Origin: Lachnoclostridium sp. | GTDB lineage: Bacteria; Bacillota_A; Clostridia; Lachnospirales; Lachnospiraceae | Assembly: GCA_015057755.1 (NCBI GenBank) | Contig: SVDR01000048.1 | Location: 1-16,932, forward strand | Length of the DNA: 16,932 nt | Direction: 5' to 3' | Shown here: positions 14,437 through 16,932 of the stretch, piece after piece | Numbering within the stretch: the stretch's first letter is position 1 | Layout of the letters: each line of letters opens with the position of its first letter | The notes under the pieces: model-generated | Database searches by the model: none | Seen by the model: only the letters and a program-made list of their open reading frames with translations | Told to the model about the DNA's origin: nothing | Position numbers and translations under genes: made by a program

Positions 14437-14841
14437 ATGAAAAAAGCAGGGATTTTAAATAGTGACATCTCCAGAGTTCTGTCCTATATGGGACATACAG
14501 ACTTGATCTGTGTGGGTGACTGCGGTCTTCCGATCCCGGATGAAGTGGAGAGAATCGATCTTTCTCTGAAATTTGGTGTTCCGGGCTTTATGGAGACACT
14601 GGAAGTTGTTGTAAATGACATGAAGGTGGAGAAGATCGTTCTTGCAGAAGAGATCAAAACTCAGAATCCTAAGGTGCTGGGTGAGATCGAAGCGCTGTTT
14701 GCCGGCCAGGAGATCGAAGTGGAGTTCATGAGCCATAGTGAGCTGAAAGCTTTGACCCGTGACTGCAAAGCAGTGATCAGAACCGGCGAGATCACACCGT
14801 ACGCCAATATTATTTTACAGGCTGGTTGTATTTTCGCCTAA
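14437..14841 (+). CDS. rbsD: D-ribose pyranase
   Basis: This enzyme interconverts beta-pyranose and beta-furanose forms of D-ribose after uptake, supplying the furanose used by ribokinase. The 134-residue protein aligns with E. coli RbsD throughout: MKKAGILNSDISRVLSYMGHTD with the active-site His20, GDCGLPIP, RIDLSLKFGVPGFMETL, LAEEIK and the C-terminal AVIRTGEITPYANIIL. The start is taken at 14437 because AAAGGA lies about nine bases upstream. An in-frame ATG at 14428 sits within that ribosome site and overlaps the rbsR stop. Although RbsD and the fucose mutarotase FucU are relatives and a fucose operon is nearby, these motifs are of the RbsD type. rbsA starts 18 bp after the stop. Confidence 0.96.
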   Translation: MKKAGILNSDISRVLSYMGHTDLICVGDCGLPIPDEVERIDLSLKFGVPGFMETLEVVVNDMKVEKIVLAEEIKTQNPKVLGEIEALFAGQEIEVEFMSHSELKALTRDCKAVIRTGEITPYANIILQAGCIFA

Positions 14842-14859
14842 GAAGGGAGAAAAGGTTGT

Positions 14860-16344
14860 ATGAATGTTGAGATGAAGGGTATTAACAAGGCCTTTGGTAC
14901 GAACCAGGTCTTGAAAAATGCCGGTTTCTTTCTGAAAGATGGAGAGATTCATGCGCTGATGGGGGAGAACGGTGCAGGTAAATCCACTTTGATGAAGATC
15001 CTTACCGGTGTTTATACCAAAGACGCGGGCACTGTTCTGGTCGATGGTCAGGAGGTTACATACAAGAGTCCGCAGGAAGCCGAGAAAGCCGGTATTGTCT
15101 TTATTTACCAGGAGATGAACAGCTTGTTTGATCTTACAGTAGAAGAGAACCTGTTCATGGGTAAAGAGATTACCAAGGGCTTCGGTATTTGTGACAAGAA
15201 AGCCATGCGTGCGAAAGCCCGCGAGGTAATGGAAAAAATGGGCGTTAACATTGATGTTGGCGCTGTTATGTCTGACCTGTCTGTAGGTCAGCAGCAGATG
15301 GTAGAAATCTGTAAGGCCCTGATGGCAGATGCAAAAGTCCTGATCATGGATGAGCCGACAGCGGCCCTGACACAGAGCGAGACTGAGGTCCTGTTCCAGG
15401 TTATCAACTCTCTCCGTGAAAAAGGCGTTTCTATCGTTTATATTTCTCATCGTATGGAGGAAATTTTCGAATTGTGCGACCGTATCACGATCCTTCGTGA
15501 CGGTGAGTACATCGATACAAAATATATTAAGGATATCACAATGGACGATATCGTTCAGATGATGATCGGACGTGAGATCGGTGAAAGATATCCGAAACGT
15601 GATTGTGCGATTGGTGAGGAAGTATTCCGCGTGGAAGGACTGAGCCATGAGAAGTATTTCAAAGACGTGAGCTTCAATGTTCGCGCCGGCGAGGTTCTTG
15701 GCGTATCCGGTCTTATGGGTGCAGGACGTACTGAGATCATGCAGTCCATTTTCGGCAACATGCCGATCACAGGAGGAAAGCTCTTTATCGAAGGTAAAGA
15801 GGTAACCATCCGCAATCCGAGACAGGCCATCGCTGCGGGCATCGGTTTTATCACTGAGGACCGTAAGACAGAAGGTCTGCTCCTGGAAAAGAGCATTTCT
15901 GAAAATATCGAGATCTGTAACTTGGGCAAGGTTTCCGGCGGCGGTGTTCTCAATGCGAAAAAGCGTGCAGAGCTTGTTAAGCGCGGTATTGAAGAGTTCC
16001 GTATTAAATGTTTCGGTCCGGACCATGAGTGTAACAATCTCTCCGGTGGTAACCAGCAGAAGGTTGTTCTTGCAAAATGGATTTATACAGATCCGAAGAT
16101 CCTGATCCTTGACGAGCCGACTCGTGGCGTGGATATCGGCGCGAAGAAAGAGATCTACAGCGTGATCAATGATCTTGCAGCGAAAGGTGTTGCTGTGATC
16201 ATGGTTTCCTCTGAGCTTCCGGAGGTTCTGGGCATGAGCGACAGAATCATGGTAGTACACGAGGGACATGTGACAGGTATTATTGATGCGGCCGGTGCGG
16301 ATCAGGCAAAAGTAATGACATTGGCTACAGGAGGAAGTTTATAA
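14860..16344 (+). CDS. rbsA: Ribose ABC importer ATP-binding protein
   Basis: This is the energising subunit of a high-affinity sugar importer on the inner face of the membrane. The 494 residues hold two tandem ABC domains, as in RbsA/MglA. Domain 1 has Walker A GENGAGKST (35-43), signature LSVGQQQ (140-146), Walker B LIMDEP (161-166) and H-loop His197. Domain 2 has the degenerate Walker A GLMGAGRTE (284-292) that is normal for this family, then LSGGNQQ (394-400) and LILDEP (415-420). The ribosome site is AAGGGAGAAAAGG before the ATG. The stop codon TAA shares its last A with the rbsC start. Close relatives carry galactose, xylose, autoinducer-2 or other sugars. rbsR and rbsD upstream make ribose the best call. 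Confidence 0.94.
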   Translation: MNVEMKGINKAFGTNQVLKNAGFFLKDGEIHALMGENGAGKSTLMKILTGVYTKDAGTVLVDGQEVTYKSPQEAEKAGIVFIYQEMNSLFDLTVEENLFMGKEITKGFGICDKKAMRAKAREVMEKMGVNIDVGAVMSDLSVGQQQMVEICKALMADAKVLIMDEPTAALTQSETEVLFQVINSLREKGVSIVYISHRMEEIFELCDRITILRDGEYIDTKYIKDITMDDIVQMMIGREIGERYPKRDCAIGEEVFRVEGLSHEKYFKDVSFNVRAGEVLGVSGLMGAGRTEIMQSIFGNMPITGGKLFIEGKEVTIRNPRQAIAAGIGFITEDRKTEGLLLEKSISENIEICNLGKVSGGGVLNAKKRAELVKRGIEEFRIKCFGPDHECNNLSGGNQQKVVLAKWIYTDPKILILDEPTRGVDIGAKKEIYSVINDLAAKGVAVIMVSSELPEVLGMSDRIMVVHEGHVTGIIDAAGADQAKVMTLATGGSL

Positions 16345-16932
16345 TGAATAATAATAAGAAACTCAGTGCAGTGCTCAGTGAGTATGCTGCATTTATTGCC
16401 TTAATTCTGCTTGCTCTCGGACTTTGCGCGATCAGCCCGGAGTTCCGCCAGGTGAGCAACTTGCTGAACCTGCTTCGTCAGGCAGCATTCAATGGTCTTA
16501 TTGCCATCGGTATGACATGTGTTATCCTTTCCGACGGCATTGACCTTTCCGTAGGTTCTGTATTCGCGCTGGCAGCGATCATTTGTGCAGAAATGCTGGT
16601 TTCAGGTATCGCAGCTCCGGTCGCAATCCTTGCAGCACTTGCAGTTGGTACTCTTCTTGGTCTTGTAAGTGGTATCCTGGTTGCGAAGTTCCGTCTTCAG
16701 GCATTCATCGCAACTCTTATCACAATGACAGCATACCGTGGTATGGCGATGATCATCACAGATGGTAAGCCGATCTCCCGTCTTGCAAACTCCATCGAGA
16801 GCGAGAGCGGTGCGTTCCTGTTCAAGGCTTTAGGTAAAGGTAACCTGCTTCTGTTTGAGAGCGTGAAGATTCCGCTTCCGGCGATCATTCTTGTGATCAT
16901 GTTCGGTGTATTCTATTTCATTCTGAACCACA
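16344..16932 (+). CDS. rbsC: Ribose ABC importer permease, 3'-truncated by the window edge
   Basis: This is the membrane channel of the ribose importer. The reading frame begins at ATG 16344, overlapping the rbsA stop by one base (TAATG), with GGAGGAA at 16331-16337 as ribosome site. About 196 codons are visible and the frame is still open at the window end. The N-terminus is MNNNKKLSAVLSEYAAF, followed by alternating hydrophobic segments and the family hallmark DGIDLSVGSVFAL (residues about 65-77). The usual RbsC is about 320 residues, so roughly 60 percent is present. A periplasmic-type binding protein gene (rbsB) would be expected just beyond the window. Confidence 0.93.
   Translation, partial: MNNNKKLSAVLSEYAAFIALILLALGLCAISPEFRQVSNLLNLLRQAAFNGLIAIGMTCVILSDGIDLSVGSVFALAAIICAEMLVSGIAAPVAILAALAVGTLLGLVSGILVAKFRLQAFIATLITMTAYRGMAMIITDGKPISRLANSIESESGAFLFKALGKGNLLLFESVKIPLPAIILVIMFGVFYFILNH

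Noticed and set aside
14437..14841. Possibility that rbsD is a fucose mutarotase (FucU) serving the neighbouring fucose operon
   Set aside because: Sequence motifs (NSDIS, GHTD, GLPIP, AEEIK, TPYANIIL) match RbsD rather than FucU, and it is cotranscribed with rbsR, rbsA and rbsC.
14815..16269. A 484-codon open frame on the minus strand opposite rbsA
   Set aside because: It lies wholly antisense to a clear rbsA with both ABC motif sets, has no recognisable domain and is Cys/His/Thr-rich as expected of a mirrored frame. Its length reflects codon bias of rbsA.

Overview
The window (16.9 kb, moderate GC, Gram-positive style Shine-Dalgarno sites) reads as chromosomal core-plus-sugar-utilisation DNA of an anaerobic Firmicute. 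A gut Lachnospiraceae-type Clostridium relative is my best guess. The reasons are formate-tetrahydrofolate ligase beside a purine enzyme, a fucose operon with a cytosolic fucosidase, ribose ABC genes, and GGAGG-type ribosome binding sites. The taxon is inferred from gene content and style, not from a search. I see no mobile element, CRISPR array, tRNA or rRNA.

Layout. (1) 1-2752, plus strand: the 3' part of guaB (IMP dehydrogenase), a weak terminator, then fhs (formate-THF ligase), closed by a long bidirectional terminator. (2) 2853-6599: a LysR regulator diverges from a two-gene unit made of an unusual Glu/Leu/Phe/Val-dehydrogenase-family enzyme and a neurotransmitter:sodium symporter. Together they look like a regulated uptake-and-deamination module for an unidentified amino acid. 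(3) 6669-12019, minus strand: an L-fucose operon in the order fucI (isomerase), fucA (aldolase), a RhaB-type sugar kinase acting in the fuculokinase position, a run of RNA stem-loops, and a cytosolic GH29 alpha-L-fucosidase. A divergent AraC-type activator (12152-13051) is its likely regulator. (4) 13445-16932, plus strand: a ribose operon rbsR-rbsD-rbsA-rbsC, with rbsC cut by the window end.

How the genes fit together. The fucosidase would release L-fucose inside the cell. FucI, the kinase and FucA would turn it into dihydroxyacetone phosphate and L-lactaldehyde. No fucose permease is present in the window. RbsD interconverts ribose anomers, RbsA/RbsC form the ATPase and permease of the ribose importer, and the LacI-type RbsR probably represses them. 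No rbsK lies between rbsR and rbsC.

The densest non-coding signal is the 393-bp gap at 13052-13444. It holds three GTTTCA-N5-TGAAAC dyads, the first nested inside the loop of the araC terminator. It also has a good promoter with an operator cluster just downstream of it, and a terminator-like hairpin in the rbsR leader. The least familiar protein-coding signal is the dehydrogenase/symporter/LysR module, whose enzyme departs from the family signature next to a catalytic lysine.
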